From: Epiperipatus broadwayi
Lineage: Eukaryota; Onychophora; Udeonychophora; Euonychophora; Peripatidae
Assembly (NCBI GenBank): GCA_028023455.1
Contig: JAQFVV010013283.1
Coordinates: 107,519-171,518 of the forward strand
Length of the DNA: 64,000 bases
Reading direction: 5' to 3'
Part shown: one piece after another, positions 11,801 to 25,185 of the stretch
How the letters are laid out: every line of letters starts with the position of its first letter
How positions within the stretch are numbered: the stretch's first letter is position 1
Notes under the pieces: generated by a model
The model's database searches: none
What the model was told of the DNA's origin: nothing
The model's input: the letters and a program-made list of their open reading frames with translations, nothing else
Program-made: the position numbers and the translations under genes

Positions 11801-14206
11801 TGTGACCTTCCAGGTTGGCACCAGAAAGAAATGTGGGAAGGTCACATTTGTGCTAATAATGGCTAAAGAGAATTATCTTAGAAAAATGAATTGTGATGTA
11901 ATTTGCTATTTAAAATTAGGTTTTAAATAAAATTAAAACTTTAATTGGGTGTACTGGTTGATAAAATTTTAAGTTATATGTCCAGTAGTGGAAGAGAAAG
12001 ATAGAAAAACATCAGGGAATGTTGGTATGTGAGCAAAATTAATAGGAAAGCTATAGCAGGTGTTATTCATTGGTTTTCTAAATTATTATCTACTCCAATC
12101 TAAGATTTAACTTGTATATGTGAGTGTATGTTCATTTTACATCATTTCACACTTTGTTCTTCATATATATAATTACTTATAGTGTCCAAGTTGTAGTGGT
12201 AAAATTTACATAATTGATTAGAATGACTTTTTTTAATATTTTATTTATTATTTACTAATTATGTATTACTTAACATATTACATTTAAAATTGTACAGATT
12301 ATCTGTATATTAATAAGTAAGAAAATTCTGGCATATTGCCAAGAGAATAATAATAAAAAAGAGGGCATGAGAGAGTGTTGACGAGAGATTCTAAAAAGGA
12401 AAGGTAGAAAAGAAAAAGAATTACAGAAAATAGAATAAGTTTTCTTTAAAAGAAATAGTAATATAAGTGAAACAACATCGTAAGATTTTACTACTGTTTC
12501 TGTGGATGGTTTTTACTCTCATACTTATTGCAAGAATAATATACATGGAAGAATAAACTCTTAAGGTTCCCAGCTCTGACTTCTTTATCAACCGACAATT
12601 TGAGTTTGCTATATTTAAAATGCTTGAATACCACATAAGATTATCAATTATAATTTATTTAACATATTTGTTATAAATCAATAATACTTGAATTATAAAA
12701 AAATTATTAGAAATGAAGATGATTAAGAAAAACTATATTCAACACTATTGTGAAATGCTTTCTGTATTTTTAGTTTTAAAAAGGTTACTTTTTATATTAC
12801 ACAGAGTAAAATTAAAAAGAATGACTTCATCCAATTTAACTTGTTTTCCTAATAGAATAGTTATATACTAAAGAATTTATTATTCATATATATACATAAA
12901 ACGAATAATGAAATGCATCACTTAATGCTATTTAGTAATTGGTTATAACAACGTACACTGTCATGGATGGATCGTTAACAATGGAAATAAAAAAATTATA
13001 TTAAGCATTAAAAATTAAAGGAATAAAATCATAAATCTTTACCAGGATTATATTATCAATCGGAAATTTTGTTTCTAGTGATTAACAGAATAATTCCATT
13101 ATATACCAATGTTGTTTCTTATATTTACTAGAATATTTTAAAGTATCAGAAACTATCGCAACTCTTTCTGGATTATACTTCAACTGATAGGAACAACATT
13201 TTTTTATAGTTCACTGTTATTATCAGAAGCAGCGTATACTTTTGTTAAAATTTGCAAATTTCAAATTTTTAAGTTTAAAACAATTCAACATCAAATGATT
13301 AAATGTTGATAAGTATATATTATTTTTGTTTATACTAGAAATGTAATGTTTACAATTTTTTTAAAGCTAATGTAACTGGTTATTATTATAATAAGACAAT
13401 TTATAGTCTTACATGATTTAGAAATCATACTATACATAATCTTATATTCGAGTGTGTGTGCACTGTTTTAAATTATTATTATTATTATTATTGTTTCCAA
13501 AATTATATTTTATTTTATTTCAATTGTTTTGTAAATAAGTTAATAAAATTATGATTTATAAATGCATTGTATTTATAACGTTATAAAGGCACACATATTC
13601 GAAAATATAGTTAATAAAGAAATAGTGAAGAAAACTATTATTAAAGTTATTGGTTACAAATAAATATTAAATCCTATAACATAACATATTAATATCCTAT
13701 TCCTTTCATTTTTAACAATTCATCTTTTAGTATAAATGAAATATTAACTTGAGAGAAGTATACTTTGTCTAAGTAAAAAGAAAAGTATAATAGTTACTAG
13801 CAAGGTGTATAAAATAATATATATTTATATATTTTGTTATTTTATCTTTTATTTTCAATAAATGTTTTATTGATTTAATATTCCATATTAGTTGTTTTAT
13901 TATATGCATTCAATTGTCCATTTCCACACACACATTTGATCAAAATAATATAGCTATAGAATATAATTAAATTCATGTTACAGAATTGTTATCTATAAAT
14001 GTTCTATTACCCTTATTTGCATCCTATATGAATGCCATATCCTATCAACCTCAACTGAGCTAAGCCATAGAGTAATTACAGCATAAGAATCTTATAAATA
14101 AGTAAAAAGGCAATTACAGTTATAAATTTATTCTATCTTGTATAGAATTGGCGCCTGGGCATTTATTATACATAAAGTGAAATAAGTGAAGAATGCAGAG
14201 GTTACA
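11801..14206 (+). repeat. LTR B (2.4 kb) with terminal hairpin
   Basis: It starts with TGTGACCTTCC and has the complementary GGAAGGTCACA about 25 bases later, giving an 11-bp stem at the LTR tip. It ends GAGGTTACA, so the outer ends are roughly inverted (TGTGACCT / AGGTTACA). GGCGCC lies about 50 bp before the end. It is very similar to LTR C and less similar to LTR A. Confidence 0.7.
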
Positions 14207-14699
14207 GGGTGGATAAATGAATGCCCAACTGGGGCATGATATATATTGTCATATACCTGAGATGAGAAGTCAGAATGAACTCAAGTCCTATTGGATTATT
14301 GCACAACTCATAATTTGAATTTGTAAGCATTAAATTCAACCATAGTATGTGAATGGCATGCCAACTAGGGTTCAATATAAGCCAATTAGGGCTTGAAATA
14401 CACCACATACCTGAGAGATGTGCGGTATATATATATATATATATATATATTGATGTCAGATGTATAGTTTTTTAAAAAAAATTTGTGTGTAATTATTTTG
14501 CTTGTCAATGAAATATAGTGTTGCAGCTAGATGGGCATAGAATTATTGATGGTGTTGAATTATAGAGTAATAATTTTGTTCATATTTGGAAAATTTATGT
14601 TGTAGAAAGTCTATAATTTTAAAGGTTAGATTGGATATTTGATTGTTGGAGTTTTGGTTGGTTCTATTGCAAGTTTTGGTGATGGATGGGGAGTTTTTG
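14207..14699 (+). repeat. Post-LTR leader sequence, copy B
   Basis: It repeats 8583-9074 almost exactly. Because it follows LTR B, that LTR is not the clean 3' end of a simple insertion but part of an LTR-internal-LTR-internal array. The similarity breaks off at 14699 next to unrelated sequence and a long (TA)n. Confidence 0.65.
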
Positions 14700-14739
14700 C
14701 GTGAGGTGTGTTCGCTTGTGCGGTCTTCCGAACCCAAAA

Positions 14740-14742
<3 letters not shown>

Positions 14743-14795
<53 letters not shown>
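14743..14795. repeat. (TA)n microsatellite
   Basis: About 50 bp of TA dinucleotides at the left edge of the block 14796-17738. Confidence 0.9.
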
Positions 14796-14797
<2 letters not shown>

Positions 14798-17738
14798 ACC
14801 AAAATAAGTACAAAAAAGATTACCTTCTGGCCATGAGATTAATTCAAAATATAACCTTCAAGTTGGGGAATTGTTAATACAGTTTTATGAATCAGAGTGA
14901 GTACCTAGTATTCAATAAAATATAACCGGTATACAAACAGTAATCTTACCCCTTTCTTTCTGGTTTGTGTTAAGTGCTGTTTAAACAAATACTAGTGATG
15001 GTCGCGGCGCCCTAGTTATCTGATCTAGACACGTTATATCTGATAACCTTTACATGTACCGGTTTGTCCCTTCTGGTCTTTTTTTAATAAATGGAAGTTT
15101 GCTTTGAGCTATCACATGCCTAATATTTAGGTAAAGTAAATCTATAAACAAGGTCGCTAATCTTTCTCAGTCTTAACATAAATGTGTTTCAACATTTATA
15201 AGTTCACTAGCTCAGTTATATATAACTAATTTAGGATGCATTCACTCATCGATAAATAGATGATGGGATGTGGTTATAATAATACTAAGAAATCACTAAA
15301 TATTATAAAATCATATTTATTTAGGCCTTTAAACGTTAAACCTATTAATTAAAATGTTGATGACATGATGATGGATATAAGATAATGACAAGGTTCAACT
15401 ACAGCTCTAGGACTAAGCCTAAACATAAAACTAAATTTTATAAAGAAATGCATAATTATTGCTAATTTTAGCATACTTACTTATATCTTAAATAACTATA
15501 TTCAACCATTGATGATGATGAATAATCACACTTAACAAAGACTACACTTAATGAAATATATCCTCGTTTAATAAAACAAACTAATATTTATTACTACTTT
15601 CTAACGTATACATAAAAATTTCAGATAAATATGAAAATTGACAAATAATAATAATAATTGATTATATAATAATCCTCAGTTAATTTTAAGTTCTTCCCCT
15701 TTCCCTTCAAATGTATTTTGTATAAGTTGGCTCCATTGCCATGATTTTCACCCAGAGAAAAGTATTTAAAAAAATTATTATCGCTCTGGCATACTATTTA
15801 GAATCCCACATGTAAATAGAATATAAATAGAAATGTAGTAAAATTGAAAGAGCAAGTTTTAGAAAAAGTTTTAAATTATTTTCTCCCCCTCCCTTCCAAG
15901 CGTGAAATCTATACTTAACGAAACAAAATAATCTAATATTCTAACACTACTTGTTACTCCACATTCAATGCAATTATACACATATAAAATATCTTATGTA
16001 TGTGCGTGTTTTATCCCATGAAAAAACTATTATTTAAAAAAAATAATAATATATAGTTAAAACTAAAATATAATACCATAAAAAAAAAAAAAAAATTGTT
16101 TTACATATTAATATTGTAAAATTAATAAAAATCTTTTTATACATCAAGTCTTTTGAAGCAAGTTATTATTAGTAAGCTCTGTTTTAATCGATCTGAATAG
16201 TCTTTAAAAGTTCTTTAAATAAAAATATACCCTATTGTAAAATGTTTATTAAGACTGATATCATAAAGAAAATAGATATAAAAAGTCTATTACCTTTTTG
16301 TTTGTGGTGAATTTTCAGGGTTCAAACTTGTCTATATTTCGCAGCTACTATGTGGGAACATCTCTTTCTTGAGGTGGATAACTATTTGATGATGATGCTC
16401 TATTGAGGTTATTTGCTTTAGTGGACAATTTGGAAATCATTATAGTAAATTTTTTCTCTTCTTGTCAAGCGTGGATGAAATACAGGTTGTTTTCCTTTAT
16501 AAATTTTCTTGGTTTAAAATCAGTTGTTGGAACAATTAATTGGACTTGATGATTAATATTTATCAGTAGATTATTCTCTTCTTTGAATGCAGGTGATGCT
16601 TTCTTCCTTCTATTAAAAACTCTTATTTATCTGGTCAGTTGAAAGGTGAGAATATTATTTTAGACATCTTTCTTTCCTATGTGATGTGCAGCCTCCCCAG
16701 TGGTCTGGCAAATGGAATATACATATAATTTTTCTAGCCCGCCATCTCTTATATTTTCAACGTTCAATATTATAGTTTAATATCTGAATCCATCACAATA
16801 ATCTAAGACGCTTTTATATCCAATTTTTAGCTAACTTAACCAATCAGAGATAGCTCCTTGTATTTTTGGACAAATTTGTTTTAATTAGATCTCTAATTTA
16901 TTTTCAACCAAAGTATTTTTCAACTGAAAAGTTTAATCCTTTTTCAGACACTTTTGTTTTAAAAAAAAATAGACTCAATTCTTATTTCCTTTCTTTGTTT
17001 TTTTTCTTTTAATCCAGGTAACCTTCAAATCTTTAGCTTCCTTCTTTAGATCTTGATAAGAAATTCAAATTATATTCTGACTCATCATAAGCTTCAAAGT
17101 AAAATCATTTACAAAATTTACTAAGTCGATATCTGATTAAACAGATTTCTCTTTTAAAAAAAATTGTCAAAAAAATAATTTAAAGATTTAATACTTCCTT
17201 TTCTTTCAATATTTAGGAAATGTAAAATTTTGTGTGTAATGTACCATCCTCATTCTTTAATCATTCATGAACAACCTAAATAATGTGATTGCTAGCTTAG
17301 GAATTATAACAATTATTTATTAAATCTGTAACTTTTAAATCCCACTTATAATTAAAGAAAAGAAATAAAGATAGAATAAAATGTTAGAATTGATAAGATA
17401 GTTAGTTTTAAGAAATTAAAATGTTTAATATTTGAAATATAAAATAATTAAATAATTTACCTACATTGCTATATGTATGTATTATAACTTTGCTTTTTAA
17501 AGAAAATTAAATATTAAATAGTTTAAATGTGTGTATTACCTTTCTATCAACAAAAGTAAACATGTAATTGTTGACCCATTCTTTCTCTGTTTAAAGCTTT
17601 TAGAACTGGACCTTGTAGGGTTTAAACTTGGATGCCCTAAACTTTTTATGGTTATATAAAATTGTGATGATGATTTTTGGTTTACCTTTTCTACATGCAT
17701 TATATAAATTTATCTAGTGACTAAATTGTAATGGCACA
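14796..17738 (-). repeat. 2.9 kb TG...CA block between (TA)n tracts, candidate solo LTR
   Basis: The block starts TGACCAAAA after one (TA)n and ends ATGGCACA before another. It has no ORF of note. GGCGCC at 15006-15011 lies about 210 bp from the left edge, similar to its place in the minus-strand LTR at 22826-24462. No second copy is visible in the window and no clear terminal hairpin was found, so the LTR call rests only on the ends and the (TA)n flanks. Confidence 0.4.
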
Positions 17739-18569
17739 ATATATATATATATATATATATAATATTTGCCCCTAAGACTCCCAAAGATTAGCAAGGCAAT
17801 ATTTTATAAATAATAGCCCCTAAGATGTGGATGTAAGCAGGGCAGTGCGCTAGTGTTTGCAGTAAACTATTATGGGTTGTAGTAGCTTAGAGTGACTAAA
17901 ATGGGGTGATCATCTGACTGTTCATGGAACATTGTCTGCTTTAAGAGCAGTGATTGAATTATTTTATCTATCTCAAGATTGTGAATTGCTAATCATTCTT
18001 TTGACTGTCAGTATCTGTCAGATCTTTAGAGGAATGGATTATTATATAACCTGAGTATATAGCTCCTTCTTAAAGGGCTAGTTTCTATATTCTTATGCAA
18101 AGGTTAGTGTCTTCCTTATTTAATTATAAATTGTATATCAGCTATCACAGTAAATGCATGCCATCATTAATTTTATTTGGTTATAAAATTCATTTTTTTA
18201 TATGGTTATAAATGCTGGTTATAATGTTTGAATGCACCCAACACAGCATAAAGATAGGTAAACATGTTTGAATTATTTTGTCTTTATCAATAATTTAAAT
18301 TGATGTAATTTGCAATATAACTACAGTGGATCATGCAAAATTTAGTTTATAATCCCAACTATGTTTGGATCGGTGTTATCTGATTAAAATTCAATGTCTT
18401 CTTGTCTATGTGTGTGTGGAAAATCAAACGTTATATGGGAAAATAAAATTGAATAAATTGTAGAAATTATATGTGGTTTTGAGTAATGATGGTGAATTTG
18501 AATTGTTGATTTGCTGGTGAACCTTATTTTTTTTGAGTAATATTAATAAAAATTTTAAAATATTATATA

Positions 18570-19371
18570 ATGGAAGAGTTTAACTTATATGATAGTTTGG
18601 GTGGGTCTCAAGAGACACTATCTCCAGACATTGTTACATTGTCTCTTGGCCTTGAATCAGGAAATGAAGCTATAGATATGTCATATGGAGAATCTAATAG
18701 GATCAGAAATACTCTCCCTAAATTTATAGATGGTGGCATGTCGATGTGGATCAAAGATATAACAGAATTAAAATCAGAATTAAAAGAACTAGTCAAAAAT
18801 GATATCAGGTCAAGAAGAACTAAAGTCAGAAATAATATCAAATCAAGATAAATCAGAGGAGATGATGGCTGAAATAAAATCAGAAGTGTTGGAAATGAAG
18901 TCAGAAATGGTAGAAATAAGAGCTAGTACAGTTAGGCAGATGGAGGTTTTGGAGGAGAAAATAGAAAGTCAGGTATCAGAGATGAAGGAGATCAAAGACA
19001 TTATTAAAGATCAAGTATCTATGTTAGAAACTGTAGAAATAAATGTCTATAATCAGTTACAGAAAATTAGACTAGGTAATAAAGAATTAATGTTGCAACT
19101 TAAGGGGAAGATCAAAGAGAGTTTTAGTAGAATAGAGATGATAATAAAAGGTAGAAGACAAAAATACCAAATGTTGTATGGTCAATACATTAGTGAGCAT
19201 ACAGTTGAGGTCAAACAGAAGTTTGAGTCATTTGAAGAAGAACTGGGAAATTCCAAAAGAAATTTAATAAAGTACCAGATTAAAATAAATGATAGTACTT
19301 TAAGAATAAGTAGTCAAGGTAATAAATGTCAAAATAAAATAAGATCTTTAAAATCACAGTTAAAAAATTAA
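18570..19371 (+). pseudogene. Coiled-coil gag-like ORF1, frameshifted copy
   Basis: This is the counterpart of 9979-10782. A 2-bp deletion near 18791 (GAACTAGTC versus GAACTAAAGTC in the other copy) shifts the frame, so the first piece ends at 18851 and the coiled coil continues from an internal frame (open from 18799). The remaining sequence is nearly the same as in the intact copy, including the shared TAA at the end. Confidence 0.75.
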
Positions 19372-19513
19372 AAGTTGGATCAAGGTAAGGTTGGTCAGGA
19401 TGGGAATGACCAGGTTATGAAGATTAATAAGAATATTAGTTTAGCCAAGGAAGAACTAAAGGCATACAAAGAACTTAGAGAAATAGTTAATCAAGACTCA
19501 GAATTAGATAAGA

Positions 19514-20163
19514 ATGGAGTTGTTTGACATGCTCAAAGATTTCAAGAAGAATCTTGATAAAGAGAAAGAAGTTAGTAAATTAATGAACACAGAAATAATT
19601 GCTTTAGACATGAAGTGTTTAGAAATTTTGAAGAACAAATTATGGAAAGTTATTGATATTTCAGGAAATAAATTCAAAAATAAAAGTAGAAGCATAGCTT
19701 CTGAATGTATTTGTAATTACTTAAATTGGAACATGAGGATGAGTATTCACAGAAAAATACTGCATGGAGGTATCGTATGTATAGTATCTAACATAGAGCA
19801 TATTATAAAAGATGTTATTCATCCTAAACAAGTTGATAAGATGAAGGTCAAATGTAAAATGAAGGTTATAAAGGAATTTGGTGTAAATTTTTTCAATAAA
19901 GCTATTAGCCCAGAAAGAGAAATTGGAAAGGCTAAGATCAAACTCAAAAGAGTAAAGGAAGAATTATTTAATATAAATCATCTTAAGAAAGTGAAGAATA
20001 AAGTAAGATATATTAAATAAACTAGAGTTAAATCCAATAAAGTGAAAATGAAATCTTGTAGAGAAAAACTTGTCAGAAAAAAAAAGATAAAGAATATAAA
20101 CACAAGATTTAAAGTTACTTATAATGCTCACAGTTTGATTCCAAGTCCTGGAAAACATGATTA
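19514..20163 (+). pseudogene. Lysine-rich ORF2, copy with premature stop
   Basis: This is the counterpart of 10925-11575. A stop at 20018-20020 cuts it to 168 residues; the rest of the basic C-terminal region follows in the same frame up to about 20163. Most other differences from the intact copy are single bases. Confidence 0.75.
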
Positions 20164-20380
20164 ATAATATATATATATATTGTTCAATATAGAATTTTTT
20201 TTTTTGCCTATTTACTGTTGCTAAAATATAATATAAATGTGTTTGTAAAAGCCTTAAATGTTTTATTGTTTTTATGTTTGTTCTACAAGTGTAATTTTAA
20301 ACTAACCTTAATGTGAAATTTGCTGGGCTATTAATATTTATTGTTTATCCAATTCATTTTTTTTCATAAGGAGGGAGGAC

Positions 20381-22778
20381 TGTGACCTTCCAGGTTGGCA
20401 CCAGAAAGAAATGTGGGAAGGTCACATTTGTGCTAATAATGGCTAAAGAGAATTATCTTAGAAAAATGAATTGTGATGTAATTTGCTATTTAAAATTAGG
20501 TTTTAAATAAAATTAAAACTTTAATTGGGTGTACTGGTTGATAAAATTTTAAGTTATATGTCCAGTAGTGGAAGAGAAAGATAGAAAAACATCAGGGAAT
20601 GTTGGTATGTGAGCAAAATTAATAGGAAAGCTATAGCAGGTGTTATTCATTGGTTTTCTAAATTATTATCTACTCCAATCTAAGATTTAACTTGTATATG
20701 TGAGTGTATGTTCATTTTACATCATTTCACACTTTGTTCTTCATATATATAATTACTTATAGTGTCCAAGTTGTAGTGGTAAAATTTACATAATTGATTA
20801 GAATGACTTTTTTTAATATTTTATTTATTATTTACTAATTATGTATTACTTAACATATTACATTTAAAATTGTACAGATTATCTGTATATTAATAAGTAA
20901 GAAAATTCTGGCATATTGCCAAGAGAATAATAATAAAAAAGAGGGCATGAGAGAGTGTTGACGAGAGATTCTAAAAAGGAAAGGTAGAAAAGAAAAAGAA
21001 TTACAGAAAATAGAATAAGTTTTCTTTAAAAGAAATAGTAATATAAGTGAAACAACATCGTAAGATTTTACTACTGTTTCTGTGGATGGTTTTTACTCTC
21101 ATACTTATTGCAAGAATAATATACATGGAAGAATAAACTCTTAAGGTTCCCAGCTCTGACTTCTTTATCAACTGACAATTTGAGTTTGCTATATTTAAAA
21201 TGCTTGAATACCACATAAGATTATCAATTATAATTTATTTAACATATTTGTTATAAATCAATAATACTTGAATTATAAAAAAATTATTAGAAATGAAGAT
21301 GATTAAGAAAAACTATATTCAACGCTATTGTGAAACGCTTTCTGTATTTTTAGTTTTAAAAAGGTTACTTTTTATATTACACAGAGTAAAATTAAAAAGA
21401 ATGACTTCATCCAATTTAACTTGTTTTCCTAATAGAATAGTTATATACTAAAGAATTTATTATTCATATATATACATAAAATGAATAATGAAATGCATCA
21501 CTTAACGCTATTTAGTAATTGGTTATAACAACGTACACTGTCATGGATGGATCGTTAACAATGGAAATAAAAAATTATATTAAGCATTAAAAATTAAAGG
21601 AATAAAATCATAAACCTTTACCAGGATTATATTATCATATCAGAAATTTTGTTTCTAGTGATTAACAGAATAATTCCATTATATACCAATGTTGTTTCTT
21701 ATATTTACTAGAATATTTTAAAGTATCAGAAACTATCGCAACTCTTTCTGGATTATACTTCAACTGATAGGAACAACATTTTTTTATAGTTCATTGTTAT
21801 TATCAGAAGCAGCGTATACTTTTGTTAAAATTTCAAATTTCAAATTTTTAAGTTTAAAACAATTCAACATCAAATGATTAAATGTTGATAAGTATATATT
21901 ATTTTTGTTTATACTAGAAATGTAATGTTTACAATTTTTTTTAAAGCTAATGTAACTGGTTATTATTATAATAAGACAATTTATAGTCTTACATGATTTA
22001 GAAATCATACTATACATAATCTTATATTCGAGTGTGTGTGCACTGTTTTAAATTATTATTATTATTATTGTTTCCAAAATTATATTTTATTTTATTTCAA
22101 TTGTTTTGTAAATAAGTTAATAAAATTATGATTTATAAATGCATTGTATTTATAACGTTATAAAGGCACACATATTCGAAAATATAGTTAATAAAGAAAT
22201 AGTGAAGAAAACTATTATTAAAGTTATTGGTTACAAATAAATATTAAATCCTATAACATAACATATTAATATCCTATTCCTTTCATTTTTAACAATTCAT
22301 CTTTTAGTATAAATGAAATATTAACTTGAGAGAAGTATACTTTGTCTAAGTAAAAAGAATAGTATAATAGTTACTAGCAAGGTGTATAAAATAATATATA
22401 TATATATATTGTTATTTTATCTTTTATTTTCAATAAATGTTTTATTGATTTAATATTCCATATTAGTTGTTTTATTATATGCATTCAATTGTCCATTTCC
22501 ACACACACATTTGATCAAAATAATATAGCTATAGAATATAATTAAATTCATGTTACAGAATTGTTATCTATAAATGTTCTATTACCCTTATTTGCATCCT
22601 ATATGAATGCCATATCCTATCACCTCAACTGAGCTAAGCCATAGAGTAATTACAGCATAAGAATCTTATAAATAAGTAAAAAGGCAATTAGTTATAAATT
22701 TATTCTATCTTGTATAGAATTGGCGCCTGGGCATTTATTATACATAAAGTGAAATAAGTGAAGAATGCAGAGGCTACA
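20381..22778 (+). repeat. LTR C (2.4 kb) ending at a (TA)n tract
   Basis: It has the same TGTGACCTTCC ... GGAAGGTCACA tip hairpin as LTR B and is preceded by the same polypurine tract. It ends AGGCTACA and runs directly into (AT)n at 22779, which defines the LTR end for the family. Confidence 0.75.
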
Positions 22779-22825
22779 ATATATATATATATATATGTAT
22801 ATATATTGTATATATGTATATATAT

Positions 22826-24462
22826 TGTACCGGGTTCGAATATGTGTCCTCGAAACACAAGTCTCTTAGGCAGAGAAGAACATACTCGAAGATTATGTAT
22901 GCCCAAACGATAGCTATAAAATATATAACTAGCATTACATTTCTAGGACATAACTTCTTCTCGACTGTTGAGTTCAACACCAAAGTTCAAAGCACTTTTT
23001 TGTTTCGTGTAAACACAGGCGCCAGCTATTTATTCTGAAAAGAATAAACAACGCACTTTGAACAATGGTCACTAACTCAATGCCTAAGTGTCCATGACTA
23101 GCTCAGTTATTTGTAGTCACTAACAGATTATACATAATTAATGGTGAAAAAATTAATAAAGGAATTGGTAGAAGGAATTGATAAAAAGAATTGACCGACA
23201 AATAAAGTTTAAGTTTTAAGACAATTTATTAACTAACATTAATTTACTAAATTTAAACATCTTTATAATTTTTTAACTAATATAACACACACACATTTTA
23301 AATTAACACACTATAATATATATCTTATGAAAAAGCATAAATAATGTTTGACGTTTATAAAATCATATAGCATTCACAAACATGCACATCAATAGTTCAT
23401 TTTATGCATGATTATAGAGTTCAAATTACTTGTCTCTGGATGCTTTACAAATTAATGCAATGCAATGGCTATTATAGAAATAAGAATATGAAATATTATT
23501 ACCTAGGATTTTGAATGTGGACATAGATTTAGAACTTTGTTTTCTTCTTGTTTGCTGCTTACATTATGAATACTTCCAGCCGGCTGGGACATTTCCTTGA
23601 TGAGTTTCATTATTCTACATGATTTTTATTATTGGAGACAATTAGATATTGACAGAGATTCTTCAAGTTGTTACATTGGCATTATTTCACGGGCAGATTT
23701 TGCTGTTTTCATCAGACTTTAGGCTGTGGAGAGGCATGTATTTCCCAAAAACTGCTCAGCACTGCATTTTGTTTCTGGATACAATTAACTCAACTGATTG
23801 TCCTCTCTTGACTTAACTGACTCAATTAATTTCTGAACTCAACTGATTATCCAATAAAATTTTACTATTTATACCTGCGAAGTGTTTTTCTTTTCGACAT
23901 CCTTTGGCAATATCTGTTGTCGAAATTCCTTTGATAATTCTTTGACAATGTGTTTTGGAAGATCATTTAATTAATAATAGCCATGCAGACATGTTGTTTT
24001 ATATTTTAATTAATAGCCATCGCTGTGTTTTTAAATCTTTAACTTTCATTTATTTATAATAACATTTATTACGCATACATTTATTCTATTATTGACAATT
24101 GCACATATATATGCACATATATAACTAGTTTTAAGATTACTTTTCTTTAATTTGAATGAAAAGAGATTTGTATTTTTTTTAAACTTTAAATTATATTTCA
24201 ACTAATAATAATGGACTCTACTCCCTTTTATAAAACTTTTAGTTTAACTTTTCTAACCAAACTCCCCCTCCCCCCTTTCAATCAATTATTTTCTAACTTT
24301 TATTTCAAAAACTAATGATAGAAAACTATTTGATTCTTATCTTTTTCAAAAACAAACTGTAATAAACTCTTCAACATTTATTTTTATGTTTTTCTTTTAC
24401 GAAAGATTATTTTAATAATTTTTTTAGATAAATTAGTATGTGCCAATTTCAATATTGGTACA
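22826..24462 (-). repeat. Solo LTR (1.64 kb) in (TA)n, minus orientation
   Basis: Plus-strand ends are TGTACCGGG...ATTGGTACA, with (TA)n on both sides (22779-22825 and 24463-24534). Read on the minus strand it begins with a hairpin, TGTACCAAT-(loop)-ATTGGCACA. An inverted, diverged copy lies at 35493-37251. No internal region is attached. The minus strand holds a TATA box. One short plus-strand reading frame (22814-23038) is inside the LTR and is not supported as a gene. Confidence 0.7.
23865..23873 (-). promoter_or_regulatory. TATA box of the solo LTR
   Basis: TATAAATAG on the minus strand within CGCAGGTATAAATAGTAAAA. It is conserved in the inverted copy at 36161-36169, which supports an LTR promoter. 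Confidence 0.6.
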
Positions 24463-24495
<33 letters not shown>

Positions 24496-24501
24496 GGTAC
24501 A

Positions 24502-24534
<33 letters not shown>
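24463..24534. repeat. (TA)n tract with internal GGTACA repeat
   Basis: Two nearly identical TA blocks separated by GGTACA, a duplicate of the adjacent LTR tip. Confidence 0.75.
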
Positions 24535-25185
24535 GTTACCCAGTGCTTTTGGCACTTGGTTGTATTTAGCATTATTTGTGCATGAAATTAATGTTCTTCT
24601 TTAGAAAAGTAAAAAATAAAATCAACGTAATAATCTTTGGTTATTAAAGTGTGCTATTCATTTCCCTAGACATGGTTTGTGTGAATAAATAATATCATGG
24701 TTTTAAAAGAACATGAATAATTTACATAAGATATTGTTATAAGAGCATGTTAATATAATTTAAAACAAATACAATAAACTAGTTAATTTTTAAATGGGTA
24801 TAGAAGAAAAGAAAAAAATAAATGTCAAATAAATAATGGTTGTCATCTGATCCTTCATGTCAGCCACCAGAGGCATGATTTCTAACTGAAAAACACATTA
24901 ATATATAGTTCCCGGGATAGCGATTCTCTATTGATATTGACTTTTTTTTTGGTTTGTTTACAAAGTTTACTTTTTTTCGTTTCTGAATTATTTTTCCCAA
25001 ATAATATTTTTGACGATGGGATAATAATAGTTTTTTTTTTTTACCAAAGGGTCTTTTTTGGTGTGTGTTCAAATAGTAATTTTTAAAAAAAAAAAATAAT
25101 ATTACTGTTTTTGTAAAATTGGATTGACAAAATTCAAGAGAGAACAGGGTTTTATGATGGATCTTTAAATAATAATTTACGTTAC

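Larger units (their letters stand above)
9169..14206 (+). mobile_element. Non-autonomous LTR-type element unit B (internal segment plus 3' LTR)
   Basis: The unit runs from (TA)n through ~0.8 kb of non-coding sequence, two ORFs (9979-10782 and 10925-11575), a purine-rich tract (AAGGAGGGAGGA, 11788-11799) and a ~2.4 kb LTR starting TGTGACCTTCC at 11801. The polypurine tract followed directly by TG is the classic 3' end of an LTR retrotransposon interior. No protease, reverse transcriptase, RNase H or integrase motif is visible, so it would depend on enzymes supplied by another element. A near-identical copy is at 17761-22778. Confidence 0.65.
17761..22778 (+). mobile_element. Non-autonomous LTR-type element unit C (near-identical copy of unit B)
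   Basis: It starts at the same base after (TA)n as unit B and runs through the two ORFs, the polypurine tract and LTR C. Small indels separate the copies: two bases are lost in ORF1 and there is a stop in ORF2. It ends at AGGCTACA followed by (TA)n, so both of its edges are TA tracts. Confidence 0.65.

Noticed and set aside
22826-24462. Helitron, because of terminal hairpin and A/T flanks
   Set aside because: Helitrons end in CTRR with a hairpin ~10 bases inside and have no inverted ends. Here both ends are TG...CA with matching inverted tips, and the hairpin is at the start.
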